From Haemonchus contortus (lineage: Eukaryota; Nematoda; Chromadorea; Rhabditida; Trichostrongylidae), in NCBI GenBank assembly GCA_000469685.2, contig LS997562.1:38104345-38168344 (forward strand): 64,000 bases of DNA, given 5' to 3'. The notes beneath the pieces were generated by a model. It searched no databases. It saw only the letters and a list, made by a program, of their open reading frames with translations, and had not been told where the DNA came from. This document shows, one piece after another, positions 1 through 11,739 of the stretch. How positions within the stretch are numbered: the first letter of the stretch is position 1; each line of letters starts with the position of its first letter. A program made the position numbers and the translations under genes.

Positions 1-639
1 CGCGTATTTTTGGAAACATTTCCAGGGCTCACCTCATCAATCATTGTCATCTTTAGGGTGCATTTAATTTTTAATAGAAAACACAGTAGAGTGGAATTAC
101 TTTTCAGCCTACATACATATACTTAGCTTCCAGAAATCATTCGCTGTACACATCGTTTTTTTTTCTTTCGATATGATAACTTATCTGACACTGAGGATGT
201 GAATCTTTGTCCGCTCGAGCGGGTTCCGAAGAGAGTTGGTCAGTGAATCATGCATGTAAGACTAGGTCCTAGCTTAGCTCCTCCTCTTTATCGTTTGTGA
301 TCAGACGTGCTGAAAAGAGATTAGAATGGCTTTTCCCAATTACTGTTTGGGTCTCTAACGAGGCGTTTTTGTGTTGCGTTATGTTATTCTGATGGTGATC
401 GTTTTCGCTGCTAAGCTCTAATGGCATGACTTTGAAGCCGAAAAAAAACTGAAGGAATCGCTTTGGTGGTCGCTAATACTGAACGTCGCCCTGCATCTCA
501 TCAACTGAGGCAGTTAGAAGTATGACGCTTCTAGCAGTCAACCTTGGGGATGGTGCTGCCCTTTGATGAAGAATGGAAGGTCACCGAGCGAAACTTTGTA
601 GGATGATGCATTTTCTCTTAGTCTTGATTAAGTTTAAGG
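1..639. other. No supported gene
   Basis: I see no convincing exon chain here. A short open stretch around 184-240 ending in TGA could be the last exon of an upstream gene, but it has no clear acceptor and no recognisable motif. Confidence 0.4.
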
Positions 640-655
640 TCGCTACACCCTACAT

Positions 656-3600
656 CTTCTTCTTCTTCTTATTCTTTAGCGTTTGTCCCGCTTGTAAGCG
701 GGGTCCGCTTTTCTGATATGTTGACGCCACTTCTCCCGATTGAACGCTTGATCGGGGTGGATGTTAACCGCTTTAAGATCTTCGTGCAACGTATCGAGCC
801 ACCGCTGCTTTGGACGTCCTCTAGGCCGCTTTCCGGACACATCAAGGTTGAGACTGATCTTACGGACACTGTCGTTCTTTGCGCGAAGGGTATGACCATA
901 CCATCGTAGACGAGCTTCGCGCATTTTATCGACAATGGACGCAACACCGAATCGCTCCCTGATGGCGTCATTACTTATACGGTCTAAGCGTGTTACTCCG
1001 GCTGTCCAGCGCAGCATTTTGGTCTCCATCACGCTGAGACGGGCTTCAACCTCTTTCGTTGCAGGCCAGCATTCAGCGCCATATATCGCGACTGGCCGGA
1101 TGACGGTTCTGTAGATCTTGGACTTAAGACGCTCAGGGATGTTCTTATCGCAGAGTACGCCAGTCATTGAGCGCCACTTCAACCACGCTGCATTCACGCG
1201 AGAATTCGTTTCAAAACCCAGACTGCCGTCAGACGCAATTGCCGATCCAAGGTACTTGAAGGTTGTTGTCCGTGTGAGCTCAGTGCCATTGATCTTGATA
1301 GAGCCTGGCTCGCTCGAATCAGTGGTCAAGTACTCAGTCTTTTTGACGTTTAACCTGAGCCCGAACATAGCCAGACGGTCGGACCAGGTTTGCACCTGTG
1401 ACTCGAGCTCACTTTTGTCTTCGCTGGCGAGCATCACATCATCGGCATAAAGAAGCGTCCACGGAGCCGGCTTCTGGAGGTCTTTTGTGATGGCATCCAT
1501 GACGACAACAAAAAGTAGTGGGGATAGCGCAGAGCCTTGGTGTACTCCGACGGAAATGGGAAATTCCGCCGATGTGCCCGCTGCCGTTTGCACTCGACTC
1601 TTTGGGCTAGTGTAAAGGATGCGCACCCACTCAATGAGCTCTTCGGGTACGCCATGCTGTCGTAAGGCATACCATATAACGTCACGTGGAACGCGGTCGA
1701 AAGCCTTCTCTAAGTCTAGAAAGGCAAGATGTACCGGTCTACGTTTCTCGCGATGCTTTTCTAGAAGGAGGCGAGCGGCGTGTATGGCGTCGATGGTGCT
1801 ACAACCAGCTACAAAACCACACTGATTAGCGGTCAGCTCGACGATATCCCGGATACGACTGTCTACAATCCGCTCAAAGATTTTCATGCTGTGCGAGAGC
1901 AAGCGAATCGGACGGTAGCAAGTGCAGTCCCCAAGGCTGCCCTTTTTCTTCCAGATAGGAATCGTCGTGCTCTGTTGCCAGCTCTCAGGCACCTTCTTCT
2001 CTGCAACGACCTGGTTGAAGAATTCCGTCAACCATCCTGCAGGATTCCAGCCTTTCGATTTCCACAAGTCCGCTGCTACGTCGTCAGGACCACTTGCTTT
2101 GCCTGACTTCATCTTCTTCAAAGCCGTAATGGTCTCATTCACGGTTATTCTCTGAACGGGACCGTGTACTGGCGGAGCGCAGGGGATGGCGGGATGTGCG
2201 AATTCGTCTGTTGAGATGTTTGCGAAGTACTCTCGCCATCGTTTCAGTACTTGCCTGCGGTCCGTTAAGAGGCGACCGTTCTCGTCATTTATGCCGAAGA
2301 ACTTTTCTATATCCTCGGTCTGGCGGTTGCGGGTCTTTGCGAGTCGGTAAACGTACCGCTCACCATCCCGAGACTCGAGTTTCTTATTAAGATCGGCATA
2401 ATGAGCTGCCTTCTGAGAAGCAACAGCCTTCTTCGCCTCTTTCTTCGCTATCTGATAGCGTTGCCAGTTATCCGCCGTCTTTTCGATAAGAAATGCGTGG
2501 TACTGCATTTTCTTCTCATGGACTTTATCCCTGACATGGTCGGTCCACAGCCATGTTTGCTTATCGAGCTTCCGCCGTCCAGGCTTGGTCACGCCGAGCT
2601 TCGACCATGCGACCCGGGTTATCGCTTCCGCAGCTCCCTTCCAAGTTTCGTCGACAGTCGTTACCGCTGGTAACAGAATGCTGGAAACGACGGCCTCTTC
2701 TTTCTCCTTCAGTCGCCACCACTTGATTCTCGCAGGCCCGCACCTTTCTGCCAATTTCGGTTTCGGCGGGGCGATCTTGAACGTACAAATCAGTGGTCGG
2801 TGTTGTGTTGCGACCGTTTCATAGGGAACTGTCTTTGCGTCTGTTACGAGCCCCTGATCGCGGTGCCTGACAAGGACAAAATCAATTTGCGTTCTGTTCT
2901 CACCGCTATAGAAGGTGATGAGATGAGAGTCACGTTTGCGAAATCTCGTGTTTACAATGGCGAGATTATGCGAGTCTGCATATTCGAGAATTCGCTCGCC
3001 ATCAGTGTTACGTGACCCATATCCGAAACCCCCATGGCAGCTATAACCGTCTTTCGTAGCGCCCACGTGACCGTTGAGGTCACCTGCGACAACTATAGCT
3101 TCTTGTAACGGTACTTCAGCTGTCTTCTCATCTAGCAGGTTCCAGAACTTGTCCTTGGTCTGCTGGGAGCATCCAGTCTGCGGAGCATAAGCTGAGAAGA
3201 GATGGTATTTTTGGCATTCGATGACTACCACGATCTTCATTAGGCGGTCATCGAAGCGTTCCACGCTTACTATCGAGTCACGGAACCGTTCAGAGACTAT
3301 TATCCCGACGCCGTTGGTGGTTTTTGGGCCACCACAAAGAACGGCTTTGAAGCCGAGGCCAATGTCCCTGGACTTGCAGCAGGACCACCTCGTTTCCTGC
3401 ACGGCACAGAAATCAATTCGTCGACGCTCTAGAGCTTCTGATAACTCGTACAAGCGTCCCGTTAATGTGCCAACATTTAAGGTCGCAACGCGGGTCTTCC
3501 ATACGTTGCGTAGCTTTCGGACTAGCTTAGTTGCCCCCCGATGCCGTCCTTGCACCGGAGACCCTCGCATACTTTTCACACTCACCGGGCCTTGCGAGTG

Positions 3601-3795
3601 CGCGTCGGCTCCCGCGGACGCCGTAGCATTACATCGAACTTCTTTAAGTGACATTAACATTTTTGATGTGACTGGGGTGTTCGTAGGCCGGCCTGTCACG
3701 GGGCCTGTCGCCTGCATTCGAATGTCCGTGGTCAGCTCAGCCCACAGAGTGGGCAGTTCCCGGTGGCACCCCTTGGAGGAACGGACTTCGCCACC
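656..3795 (-). mobile_element. Full-length RTE-type non-LTR retrotransposon with target site duplication
   Basis: The element is bounded by a perfect 16-bp direct repeat, TCGCTACACCCTACAT, at 640-655 and 3796-3811, read as the target site duplication. The 3' end (low coordinates, minus strand) finishes in a short GAA-type simple repeat about 20 nt after the stop codon, as is usual for the RTE clade. The 5' leader before the ATG is only about 78 nt. The single ORF is intact over its whole length. An exact duplication plus an uninterrupted 1,013-codon frame indicate a recent insertion. It sits about 140 bp upstream of the start of the gene at 3951, in the opposite orientation. Confidence 0.93.
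676..3717 (-). CDS. RTE retrotransposon polyprotein: endonuclease plus reverse transcriptase
   Basis: This 1,013-aa ORF starts at an ATG and has no internal stop. The AP-endonuclease-like domain occupies roughly residues 73-320, with the QETRW catalytic glutamate region, an AGDLNG motif and a late QHRPL histidine. The reverse transcriptase covers roughly residues 440-760, with FLDLEKAFDRV, the GVHQGS palm segment and the active-site LLYADD. The C-terminal part has the RW.GH pattern common in this family. The protein nicks the target DNA and copies its own RNA by target-primed reverse transcription. No gag-like ORF1 is present, which fits RTE rather than L1. Codons look intact, so the copy may be active. 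Confidence 0.95.
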   Translation of the reverse strand: MQATGPVTGRPTNTPVTSKMLMSLKEVRCNATASAGADAHSQGPVSVKSMRGSPVQGRHRGATKLVRKLRNVWKTRVATLNVGTLTGRLYELSEALERRRIDFCAVQETRWSCCKSRDIGLGFKAVLCGGPKTTNGVGIIVSERFRDSIVSVERFDDRLMKIVVVIECQKYHLFSAYAPQTGCSQQTKDKFWNLLDEKTAEVPLQEAIVVAGDLNGHVGATKDGYSCHGGFGYGSRNTDGERILEYADSHNLAIVNTRFRKRDSHLITFYSGENRTQIDFVLVRHRDQGLVTDAKTVPYETVATQHRPLICTFKIAPPKPKLAERCGPARIKWWRLKEKEEAVVSSILLPAVTTVDETWKGAAEAITRVAWSKLGVTKPGRRKLDKQTWLWTDHVRDKVHEKKMQYHAFLIEKTADNWQRYQIAKKEAKKAVASQKAAHYADLNKKLESRDGERYVYRLAKTRNRQTEDIEKFFGINDENGRLLTDRRQVLKRWREYFANISTDEFAHPAIPCAPPVHGPVQRITVNETITALKKMKSGKASGPDDVAADLWKSKGWNPAGWLTEFFNQVVAEKKVPESWQQSTTIPIWKKKGSLGDCTCYRPIRLLSHSMKIFERIVDSRIRDIVELTANQCGFVAGCSTIDAIHAARLLLEKHREKRRPVHLAFLDLEKAFDRVPRDVIWYALRQHGVPEELIEWVRILYTSPKSRVQTAAGTSAEFPISVGVHQGSALSPLLFVVVMDAITKDLQKPAPWTLLYADDVMLASEDKSELESQVQTWSDRLAMFGLRLNVKKTEYLTTDSSEPGSIKINGTELTRTTTFKYLGSAIASDGSLGFETNSRVNAAWLKWRSMTGVLCDKNIPERLKSKIYRTVIRPVAIYGAECWPATKEVEARLSVMETKMLRWTAGVTRLDRISNDAIRERFGVASIVDKMREARLRWYGHTLRAKNDSVRKISLNLDVSGKRPRGRPKQRWLDTLHEDLKAVNIHPDQAFNREKWRQHIRKADPAYKRDKR

Positions 3796-3950
3796 TCGCT
3801 ACACCCTACATATGTATATGCAAATAATGTTGCTATGACGCTATCCTCAGGCATTCCCGATCTCGTGATTAAATTTTTGCTTTTGTGATTCCCTAATAAT
3901 TACTGATGTCTAGGCCTTGTATCATTTAGGAGAGACTGTTCCAACATCCC

Positions 3951-6900
3951 ATGTTCTCAAAAATCGTGACAATGGACGGCCAGGCTAAGTTTCACGCGGT
4001 ACCTCCGGAGCCGATACGAGAATTGTATGAAAAGATTATTCGAGGTGGGAGGCAGTTAAGATGGAGGTAAGCCAATGTTTCACAGACCCAAATCGCTAGT
4101 GTACTTCATTTTCTAATGCCTTTCTGTCGTAATTCCAGAGAGGGGCAGAAAATGTCGCAAAAAGAGAGGGACGCTAATACACCAGAAGCCGTTTATATAG
4201 CTAAAGTGGTTAGTTCTTGTGTTTCCATGAGAGTTTGCAGTTTCACAGATAATTAGTTCTAGGCATGCAACTTCTTAATGGAGTTGGTTGAAAAGGAGCG
4301 TCAACACAGAGGACTTCGCATGGTTCGTTGCATTTGTAACTCTGCTTCCGCTCAGCGCTGGTTCGGTGCTTTTTTCTGGTATATCTCGAACTGCGCGGGA
4401 GTTCAGTGCCAGTCTGATCGGCCTTGATAGCACAGAGGCTTTTCCTTGAATTATCAAAGACTCGGGTCGTGATTTCTAAAAATCCCTTCATCCCCTGCTC
4501 TCGATAAGGAAACAACGAAGTGCTCCGGTGGCATTTCTATCTTTCTGACGATGTATCTTCATGAGTATGTGCACGCATAACTCGTAAGTTATTTGGTAGC
4601 TACGCTTCTTCCTCCAGCTGAGTATTGCCTGTGAAACCGCCTTCAACGAAGTAAGCCTTTCCCTCGAACTTTCTCGATTATGTATGTAATCGTTCGCACT
4701 GGAAGTAGTCTTTCAAAAGATCGGCAAAATATCCCCTTCACGTGAGTGTCCGATGCGAACTTTGCTGTTAAGCAAAGCGTCCAAGGTTTGGTAAAAGTAC
4801 TCGGTATTTATTATACATTATTCGCGATCTATCGATCCAATAAGTTTGTTTCTTTTTCTGAAGATTTTGCTTGCTCATAAAACAGGCAAAAGTATTTTTT
4901 GTGAGTCAACTGTTAAGGTTGAATGGCAGTGGATCCAAAAGCGTTACTGCGAGATGGTTACCAATCCTGACAGTGAAGACAGAGAACTCATGGAGTTTTA
5001 TAAGGAGAAGTACGGCATGGACTTCAGCTCGGAATCTCTGAATGGTGATGTATGTTTTTCGTTTCGACTAGGCATGGTAGAGATATTTGGGTAAAGATAC
5101 ACATCTTGTCGGTTGATAGGTTTTTTGCCACAACAAAATAGCTAAATACAAAAATTGTTTCAAAATTTCACCTCGGGAAAGAAGTCGGATGGGGTGTGGG
5201 ACGTTAGTCTCGAACGACATTGCTTTGCGCCGAGGTGCGAAGTGACCTCATTAGTGACTAACCTCATCTTAATTACGCGACTCCCCTTGATCGTGACAAA
5301 CTCAACTTACCTATGAAAGTGATGGCAATGATAAGATTAGTGAGAGAATGAAATTTCAAGAAAAGTAGTTTTTTAAGGTAAAATTTTCATGGTCTTCGGT
5401 TTTAAAAGTTTTATTACCATGGAAGATGATAGAAATGATAGAAATTCCAAAAAAAAATCCAATAAAACCTGAAGAAGGTTGGGTAGATTGGAGCGAAGGC
5501 TGCGGCAGTGGTTGGAGCGGTTGGGTAGGTGCAGAAGTAGCACAGTACAAGGGTAGCGGTGCGGGTTGGAACTGCGTTAGCGGAGGTTGTATAGGTACCG
5601 AAGTAGCATAGTATAATGGTTGTGGTGCGGTTTCGAGCTGCATTGGCGGAGGTTGCGTCGGTACAGAAGTAGCATAGTAAAAGGGTTTGGGTGCGGATTG
5701 AAGTTGCGTTGAAGCTGAAGGGTACCCCGTGAAATCACGGAAACAGTAGAAAGTGTCGTCAGAATACATAGTAAGGTTCTAAATAAGATAGCTGTATATA
5801 AATCGCTCACCAACCAGCTTAAATAGTAGCTGATGACCTCTCTTCGATGTGCTGAATTTAGTCTGAATTGTTGTAATATTCCATGAGAAAAGTGAAATGG
5901 CCTAACTGATCAGCCTTCGGGCGTTAAATGACCTTTCAAACACGAGATGCCCCAATATCAAACAACTATGCCGCCTCTGTAAATGTTGTTTGACATCACA
6001 GATCAGTGGAAATTCAGAAAAAAGTTTTTTTTACATCTTACACGGACTCCATTTTTATGACCCTTGAATTTCTCTATTCCATATTGTTATGAACTTTTAA
6101 AACCAAAGGTCATGAAATTTTACATCTTACGCGAAGTTCATTTCAATTACCCTCGAATTTTCTTTTTCCATATGGTAATAGAACTTTCAAAACCGAAGAC
6201 CATAAAAATTTTACGTTAAAAACTACTTTTCTTGGAATTTCATTTTCCCAGTATTCTCATCATTGCCATCACTTTCATAGGTAAGTTGAGATTAGTCACG
6301 ATCAAGGGGAGTTGCGTAATTAAGATGAGGTGAGGTCACTTCGCACCTCGGCGCGAAGCAATGTCATTCGAGACTAACGTCGCACACCCAGTCGGATGGG
6401 TTGAGAACCGGAAACTGGCCAGACAGTAACGATCTTACGTTGCGTAGTAATTGTATTCATATATCTCTGATTAATAAGTGCTTTAGGTTATAAAGCGCTG
6501 GACTACCAGGAGCCAAGTTATGAAAGGGCTAACGATGCCGCTATTTCGTCCACTCCACCTTGAAATGAGGGAAGGAAAGCTCTTCGTGGGCTTTAACGAT
6601 GACGCTGGTTAGTTTCATGTTTCCACTGCATATACGTCTGTTTTCTATTTTGTTGTCCTCAATCCTTAATCTTTTATCATCACCGATTTCTATCTATCGT
6701 CCTCTGAGTATTTTAGAGGTTTCAGTCTTGTACAGTGATGAAGAGCTGCAAAGAGATAAAGAATTATGGCAAATGGGTGCACGACCGAAAGAAAGGAGAT
6801 ATGAGAGGGAGCGACCTAAGGCTGTTGAACCAGTAAGAGGCAACGAGTTAGAGGGTGTCGTCCCTCTACGCAATCGTCAGACTCACACTGTGAGTTTCTT

Positions 6901-9900
6901 TACTACTGTAGAACAGTACGTAGATATCTCCAATAGGGAGAACCGCACAGTTTTACTAAATTGAGGTTGAATCGTATAGTTTATAGAAAATGTTTTCCAC
7001 ATCTAACCTTACTACAGGTCTATATAGATTAAACTTTTCTCAGCGGTTTCATCTTTGCGCATAAATTACTCTACTACGCCACCGTGCACTTTGGGGAGTT
7101 TGTCATAGAATCCACTGATTTTTTTTTCGCATAACGAGTTCTAACGTCTTGAACACCACAACTTCTGTACTTCTTTAGCTTAACAAATGTCGTATGCCAA
7201 GGTTGAAAGAACAACATTGTTGGGCGTGAAGTCAAGCAGGATCATTGAATCGATCAGGATAGGGGTGCAGTGACTAGGCATGAAATTCAAATCATTGACT
7301 TTTTATGCATGTAAACGTCCTGCTGCCCGGCCTGCATCTGGTGTTTCGTCGCACACGCCGAAGGTTTCTGCTGACTCATGGCATCAGCACTCGAATGCTG
7401 CGATACGAATGTTCCCTTCCACGAAACCTGTGCTAGGAAAAGGTACCTACAAGAAGTCGAAACTACTGCTCTCTAAACCCTACAATCCATTCCTTGACTT
7501 CCTTAGTGAACCTTCTTGATCGATTATTTCGATTCGCTGTGCTCACGATGTCACTGGAGGTACGTATGCTGACGGTTAAGTGTCATGCCTCCTAATAAGT
7601 AGGCCAAAAAAGGGCGAGGTATTACATTATGTATTACGTTTCTTGGTTTCCTGCTTGGTTGCCCCTCCGAGCTAGGTCGTGGTTTTGGTATCACCACGCT
7701 ACGTCTTGAGCGGTTGATCTTTTGACAATTAGCCTAATTTTCTGCTTTTCCTCTTCTGTAACCCCTGAAATGGAAGAGAACTAATCTAAGTTACCTCTTG
7801 TTATCATTGGTTGATTGTGGGATTAATTTGTTGTTTTTATACGTCCTAATTTCGATCTATACCCGTTACATTTAAGTTTCGAGGGGCTGATCCAAGGCTA
7901 TGATCCTCCTTCCTTAAGTAATTTCCAAGTTTTGGGCTATAAAAGTGCAAATTTGTGTGCACTTCTGGATATAGAGTTCACCTGGCCACCCAGTGCGAGC
8001 CTCCCCAGTGAGAGCAGACTTCTTTTGATTGAAATTTCAGCGGCTTAAACTGCATTATCATCTCATTATATTGAGGCAGAACAGGCTTTCGTTTCAATTT
8101 ATTTGTAGCGCTGTCTAAGGTTGTTTGTTCAAAACTACCAAAATTGTGTGTACTGCATTATTGGCAGGTCTTGATAGACGAATATTTATCATTTTATGGC
8201 ATTTAGTATGGCTTTACATTTGAAAAAAAAATCACACGAATTCTCTAAGGCATATGTATATGTATATTGAATGGAATGGGCTTTTTTGTTGTGCTTCTCT
8301 GGCCTACTTCATCTTTTCAGAATAGAATCGAGCCATTTCTATCTTCCGATCCTAGCCAATCTCCTTTTGCCAAAAAAGCCGAACCACGCCAAATGCCTCG
8401 GCAACAATACAAATCAGAACGGGTAAATTAATATTCGATTAAGTGGGCTCGGAATCGTTTCAGTGCAACAAGAAAACAGTGGTGTCGAATAGTAACACTT
8501 TACTTCCTCTAATTTAGCCGAACATTTATGATGGTGTTGAGCCAGAATACACTCCAAAGTCTGCTGCTCCTCAAGACGATGTTCCTGATAGTGACTCCGA
8601 TTCAGACGATCTCATGAATGAAACCGGGGTTTACTCAGATGAAGAGAGGCCTCCAAATAAGGTATTTATTTCGTTGCTGCTTGTGCAACTGACTTTGATA
8701 TTCCCTAAAATATGCAGATAAACTTGATTTTAGTATGTTATTGTGTAGTTTTCCTTACGTTCTCAGTAACTTGATAAGTGATACACTTCAAGTGGCAACC
8801 TTTTGAATGTTCGATAAGAATGAAGGAATAGTGCTCCAATTTTTGACCTTCTTTCTTGCAACCCTCTTCCGGTTTGTGCAGTCTGAGTAACTTTAGAGCG
8901 GCCAGAGGAGGGCAGCCAGCTGCTTGACCAACTTACAAGAATTCGTTGGATATGATCGTGCGGGGCTAATGTTTGAAATGACGGTTCAGTAGTTGTCGAG
9001 TACCATACCTTGTATTGTTAAGGAGTTTTATAATTTTTGCTGGTGTACGGTTTCGGGGAAGTGCTTCGCCATATTTTTAGTTGACAACCTGGCCTTGTAA
9101 CAAAAATGAAACTCAACCGAATTGTCTGATGCGTGAACCATACCAGTAATAGGGTTATAAAGATACACGCTGTTAATTCTCATCAACCTCTGGTTCGTCA
9201 TAATTAACCTAGTAGTTTATAAGGGTTTGCTCCAGAGACCTGATCAGGGTTCAATTTATTGATTGGAGCTAAGCGCCTAGAAACGTACTGTTGCTGAAAC
9301 TTTTTGGCAACCCAGTTCCTTGTGTGAATTGTTTTAAGGACAGCTGGCAGCATTTATTATTTAGGTTATATACATTTATACTTATTTATTTGATCTTTTC
9401 CTTCATATGTTTCTTATTATTTCCTTCATATTCATACAGGAAGAATCGAAAACACGGGATAGTGAGTTTGGCGCCACCAACGATTGGAAATCAAAACAGC
9501 CGGCATCAGTGCCGAAGCTTAATCCTCATTCATCGACATCGAACCGATTAGGCGACGAACCTCCAACACCGTCTCCTTCAATGATGCGGCAGGTTGTCGT
9601 CCTTCGCAGATGTTTTTACTCTTATTCATTGCTTTTATTTGCAGCCGGCAAATATCAGCAGCGTGCCACAGTCTTGTCCAAATCGATGGGAAATGCTTAA
9701 TAACAAAATGCCCGAGATGGTTAAACCGGCAGCAAGGTACGAACGGCCATCGTCTTCAGTACCCCATGCCCCTGTTAAAACGGGATCGTCTTCGAACGCT
9801 TTTGCACAACCACCACCTTCTTCGGTTCCACGTCATCGCTCTGCTTTCGAAGCTTGCAAATCTAATACCGGCACTCAGGAGGTATTTTCGCAATTGGAAA

Positions 9901-11739
9901 TCCGAGTTCTGTATGAGAACTATTCTAGTATGGGTTTGAAGGTGAGGAGCGAGTCAAGGCACCCTCGAGAGAATGACGTTCCTCTCGACAGGGATTCAAA
10001 AAGTCAAACAAGGAATCAATATGACCGCAGAGTTGATGATGAGTCACAACAAAGCCAACACGAACGTAGAAGAAACAACGAATTCCAACAGGTACCTACT
10101 CCCTACCAGCACGCGTTCTTTTGAAAATGATTTTTGTTTGAGGAAATATGGGTCTTCCAACTCAATGAGCGTAATCGTTGTTTAAATTTCGAGCTTTTTC
10201 AGGATCGAGATGAATATCGTAGAGATGATGGCCATTTTTTATCACGTCAGGGATCATCTGGAAGGTGTGCTTCCAGCGATTCCGAGAGCTCATTTTTTCT
10301 ACGAAACCGAGCGCGTGTCCTTTTTAATAAATGAATTTACAGAGAAAGCCGTATTCGCGAAGAGCAGAACTTTCGATATCCTACAGACCGACACGCTGAC
10401 AGTGACTACTATGATGCTCATGAACCATCGCGAAATAGCCGTCCAACAACTGAAAGTGGTCGAAAACTACCCTATCCAGATCTTCCGCCGGGGTCGGTAT
10501 TCAACCGAATTGTGGACGAAAGCTGTCTGGGACGTCCTCTTCGGGGGTCTTCTCGTAATACGGTAACTGGGGAAATATCTTCTCGTGAACAATCGCGAAA
10601 TAGCCGTCCAACAACTGAAAGTGGTCGAAATCTACCCTATCCAGACCTTCCACCGGGATCGGTATTCAACCGAATCGTGGACGAAAGCTGTCTGCGACGT
10701 CCTCTTCGGGGGTCTTCTCGAAATACGGTAACTGGGGAAATGTCTCCCCCAATTTCACAACGCTTTGGCTATGATAATAACAGCAGTCGTGCCTACGCAG
10801 ATAACGAGCGCACATTTGAAAGTGCCAGCCGGCAACGGAATGAGTCGCGCGACTATGATCGACGGTGGGTGTTCTGGATGTAATCCAAGCTTTCTATGTT
10901 GTAATCGAACTAGTTCAAAACAAGTGGTGCTTCAGAGAAGACCGCAACAACTGCCGAGATTCCAGCTATCCAGCCCACGTCGACCGTGAGACGGAACATG
11001 CTTCGAGGAAATCGAGCGTTTCGAACAGGCAAGACAGGTTCGACTGGGAACTCGATGTATTCCGTATAAGTTGTGATCGGCAAATTTTCGTATGATAGTA
11101 TTTTACAGTCGTCATCAAAATGTGCAAGCTCCTGTGAATAACGTTGGTGAAGCGAATGACTCGTTTAGACGCCTGGCAAGTTTCGTTCTTTACTTTTTTG
11201 AGCGGAACTCAAGTAAAGAATAATACTATAGGCACTGTACGCGCTTCTCGTGTTATGACGCGCGTTCATCTTCAATTAATAGTGTGTGTTCATTCGGCGT
11301 ACTCATGTGGATCGATCTTTCCAGAACCAGAGTAGTGCACTGTCGTCATTACAAAGCTTGGAACCAGATGAGCAAGCATGCTTACGTATGATTCGAGATT
11401 TCGCTTTCGTTCATCGAAATGTCATCAGTTCTGGTTTTCGACCGGTAATTTAACAGTTTTCTTTCGTGTTCCAGGGACTTACTACTAATACAGAATAAAA
11501 GAATTTTCGAATGATTTCAGCTGGGAAGTGTGCTAAGTCTGTTTCCTACCAGCCATGATGTTGACTACTGGGTACAACGAATTCGTGCACATCTTCCAGA
11601 AGTCGAGGTGGTACCATTCCGAGACACGGTTCGTTTTTTATCAATAGCTGACCATTCCTCTCCTGTTTGCCAATTTCTTTATTTGTTTTTCTGTTTTCAG
11701 TTTGTCGTGGTCTGGAAAGAAGGAGCCAGTTCCAACTAG
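3951..11739 (+). CDS. Unrecognised Arg/Ser-rich 840-aa protein, 16 exons
   Basis: I do not recognise the family. In-phase exons are 3951-4066, 4139-4208, 4864-5049, 6487-6607, 6726-6889, 8321-8422, 8518-8661, 9440-9592, 9645-10091, 10203-10264, 10343-10864, 10936-11037, 11109-11175, 11325-11444, 11521-11628 and 11701-11739 (TAG). Every junction keeps frame, and together they give about 840 aa. The N-terminal ~160 residues look folded. The middle is hydrophilic, rich in Arg, Ser, Asp and Pro, with an SDSDSDD acidic run and a 55-residue tandem duplication. The last ~75 residues again look folded, helices followed by beta strands (VVPFRDTFVVVW); a LOTUS-like or winged-helix fold is a guess only. 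The intron after exon 13 appears to use a GC donor (CTG|GCAAGT), supported because both neighbours join in phase. An acceptor (ATTTAG) lies 21 nt upstream of the ATG. AATAAA follows at about 12061. Confidence 0.75.
5192..6389. mobile_element. Non-autonomous Mutator-like element with ~230-bp inverted repeats and 9-bp target duplication
   Basis: Left (about 5192-5421) and right (about 6160-6389) ends are long imperfect inverted repeats that begin GGGTGTG(G/C)GACGTTAGTC. The flanks carry a perfect 9-bp direct repeat, AGTCGGATG, at 5183-5191 and 6390-6398. Long inverted repeats with 9-bp duplications are the hallmark of MULE elements. The interior holds a 66-bp triplicated coding-like repeat and, at about 6028-6206, two diverged copies of a ~90-bp unit. 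It lies in an intron (5050-6486) of the gene at 3951-11739. No transposase is encoded, so it must be mobilised in trans if at all. Confidence 0.85.
5356..5769 (-). CDS. Pro/Gln-rich repeat ORF carried inside the Mutator-like element
   Basis: A 137-codon ATG ORF reads from the element interior into its left inverted repeat. Residues about 22-90 are three imperfect copies of a 22-aa unit (pattern QL..AP.P.YYATSVPTQPP), encoded by a 66-bp tandem repeat. The C-terminal part contains a short hydrophobic run (GFFFGISIISIIF) that comes partly from the inverted repeat itself. I recognise no domain. It could be a captured host exon, a low-complexity accidental ORF, or an element-encoded peptide. Lack of stops across the repeats is weak evidence for coding because the unit length is a multiple of three. 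Confidence 0.3.
   Translation of the reverse strand: MYSDDTFYCFRDFTGYPSASTQLQSAPKPFYYATSVPTQPPPMQLETAPQPLYYATSVPIQPPLTQFQPAPLPLYCATSAPTQPLQPLPQPSLQSTQPSSGFIGFFFGISIISIIFHGNKTFKTEDHENFTLKNYFS
10427..10745 (+). repeat. In-frame 165-bp tandem duplication (55 aa x2)
   Basis: Two copies of a 165-bp unit start at 10427 and 10592, both opening with ATCGCGAAATAGCCG and differing at only a handful of positions. They lie inside exon 11 of the 840-aa gene and duplicate 55 residues in frame, including the PYPDLPPGSVFNRIVDESCL segment. The high similarity indicates a recent duplication that keeps the frame. Confidence 0.9.

Noticed and set aside
7280..7519. 80-codon ORF in the intron after exon 5 of the 840-aa gene
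   Set aside because: It has no acceptor in the required phase, and the flanking exons join in phase without it.
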